From assembly GCA_905183005.1 (NCBI GenBank), contig CAJJDO010000009.1, positions 423,891-487,890 of the forward strand: DNA of 64,000 bases. Direction: 5' to 3'. Made by a program: the position numbers and the translations under genes. Under the pieces are notes generated by a model. The model was not told the origin of the DNA and searched no databases. It worked only from the letters and a program-made list of their open reading frames with translations. Shown piece after piece: positions 62,843 through 64,000 of the stretch (within the stretch, counting starts at the first letter, position 1; each line of letters starts with the position of its first letter). This DNA comes from Paramecium pentaurelia (taxonomy: Eukaryota; Ciliophora; Oligohymenophorea; Peniculida; Parameciidae).

Positions 62843-63145
62843 ATGAATATTATTACACATAAATATAGATTAATTTAAGAAGAGAAAGTGTATTAAGTAG
62901 AGGATGAAAAATAAGGACACTAATTAAAAAAAAAAAAGAATTATGAAAAGAAAAGCTATAAGAAAATAATTAAAATCATAATTGAGACACAAATATTGAA
63001 CTTAATTTTGATATTATTTGATTTAAATCAAATGTTTAACTATTTTTATTATTCTAGTATCTTTTTGGAATTTTATTAAGATTTCAAATAATTACAAAGT
63101 AATTCAATATATAATTTAATTAAAAACCTCTAATATTACTTTTGA
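62843..63145 (+). CDS. Doubtful 100-aa ORF
   Basis: Open in the ciliate code from ATG 62843 to TGA 63143-63145. The first half is charged (LIQEEKVYQVEDEKQGHQ then Lys-rich) and looks plausibly coding; the second half is hydrophobic/aromatic (LILILFDLNQMFNYFYY) and could be a membrane segment or simply AT-rich chance. No motif. Might be a small gene or a decayed exon in the spacer after the RING gene. Confidence 0.28.
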
Positions 63146-63866
63146 TATTTAATAGATATTAGGTTACAATATTAATGAATATTCTAATTAGATATCTACA
63201 TTATGCCAAAGCTAATATTTAATATTTATGAATTAAAAAATCTATTTTTTTTTTAAATACCTACTAAAATGAATAGAAAATAAGTCTTGATTTTTTCATC
63301 TTAAAGATTTAGCTCTATAAGGTCTGCATAATCAGAATATGTAATAAAATTCTATTAAAATTGCATAGATTTAAATCAAATCTAATTCGTTTTGATCATA
63401 TTCATAATTTTAAAATATTCCTATTCAAATTAGATTCATATATTTTTGTTTATTTTTTAATTACTTTTTAATTAAACTAAAATTAATATTAGATTAATCA
63501 ACTTTCTCAGCTTTATTGAAAGCACTAATGCTAAAAGATAAATTTTTTTTCTTGATATCTTTTTTTCATTAAGAAAGATATCAGTATAAAAAACAGCTAA
63601 TTCAATAGTTTTAAGATAAATTATATTTTAGAAAGTATTCATTTTAAATGATATATATAATACTAAGATTAACAATTATATGAGACAGTCTTTTTTGGAA
63701 ATGGTTTCATTTGCTAATTTATTTTAGACTGCAATCGGTTTTGACTTGATTGTTATTGAATTTTACTTATTCTTTAGCATTCGATTCATTAATTAAAAGG
63801 TAATTTTGCATAATTTATTTTATATAATAAGGAATCATAGATTAAATTAAATGCAATTATATTTTT
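63146..63866. other. AT-rich spacer with one perfect inverted repeat
   Basis: No gene supported on either strand. Contains the hairpin listed separately (63553-63583). Otherwise plain spacer before the last gene of the window. Confidence 0.5.
63553..63583. repeat. 10-bp perfect inverted repeat, 11-nt loop
   Basis: Arms tgatatcttt and aaagatatca with an AT-rich 11-nt spacer. Could fold into a short hairpin; its place between genes would suit a regulatory or chance palindrome. No run of T immediately after the stem. Confidence 0.5.
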
Positions 63867-64000
63867 ATGAATAGTAATAATAACTTGAATACAAATTCAA
63901 GTGAGAAAGTTGATATTGGTTTACTTCTGAAAAAATTCAAATAGGCAAACACTAAACTTAGTCCATTGCCATTAGAATAATTTCAAAAAGTAGCCTTTGA
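63867..64000 (+). CDS. 5' end of a gene cut by the window edge
   Basis: ATG 63867 opens a frame of 44 codons reaching the last base: MNSNNNLNTNSSEKVDIGLL, then KKFKQANTKLSPLPLEQFQK. The Asn/Ser-rich start followed by a helical segment and TAG/TAA glutamines is typical of ciliate coding sequence. Too short to name. Confidence 0.5.

Noticed and set aside
1..64000. Pseudogene-rich bacterial or viral DNA full of stop codons
   Set aside because: Dense TAA/TAG in otherwise intact conserved proteins, TGA-only stops and 20-35-nt GT-AG introns identify the ciliate nuclear code instead.
1..64000. CRISPR arrays, transposons, tRNA or rRNA genes
   Set aside because: No regularly spaced repeats, terminal inverted repeats with a transposase, or cloverleaf/T-loop-like sequences were found by eye; a covariance-model search would be needed to exclude divergent RNAs.

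Overview
This window is macronuclear-type DNA from a ciliate, most likely Paramecium or a close relative. In every convincing gene TAA and TAG are read as glutamine (often dozens of times) and TGA is the only stop. Introns are tiny (20-35 nt, GT...AG, mostly starting GTA and ending TAG or AAG), intergenic gaps are mostly short, and base composition is very AT-rich. A standard-code ORF caller therefore sees only fragments. I rebuilt the genes by hand in genetic code 6, splicing the mini-introns where frame and homology agreed. Coordinates are given as full gene spans including introns.

Left part (1-18.7 kb): the 3' two thirds of a condensin SMC4 gene; a 2.2-kb stretch with no supportable gene; ribosomal protein eL32; then a minus-strand block with an importin-beta-like protein, an unrecognised ~508-aa protein, a eukaryotic phospholipase D, a small C2H2 zinc-finger protein and a large IQ-motif/coiled-coil protein with a 51-residue polyglutamine run written in TAA/TAG.

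Centre (18.8-35.7 kb): two divergent members of a large ciliate membrane-protein family with a PAS-like core, enclosing an NDR/LATS-class kinase, a FOP/CEP43-like LisH protein and a two-RRM U1A/U2B''-like splicing protein. The first membrane gene carries a perfect-looking 1121-bp duplication whose two copies abut exactly at a single N; this looks like two contig ends that overlap but were not merged.

Right part (35.9-64 kb): a serine/threonine kinase; a multi-pass membrane protein; a cluster in which two paralogous single-pass membrane proteins flank a twin CX9C protein and a mercaptopyruvate-sulfurtransferase-like rhodanese; a PX / degenerate-kinase / leucine-rich protein; a kelch protein; a dual-specificity phosphatase; a calcium-dependent protein kinase with four EF hands; a trichocyst-matrix-like secreted protein; two RING-H2 proteins; two coiled-coil proteins; a leucine-rich-repeat protein; and a METTL2/6/8-type tRNA methyltransferase. 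The right edge cuts a gene shortly after its start.

There is no operon logic. The window is a normal, dense ciliate gene neighbourhood mixing housekeeping, signalling (kinases, phosphatase, PLD, CDPK) and probable cilium/basal-body or cortex genes (FOP-like, coiled-coil and IQ proteins). I found no tRNA, rRNA, transposon or CRISPR that I could support. The most unusual items are the assembly duplication, the PX-pseudokinase-LRR architecture and the stop-codon-encoded polyQ tract.
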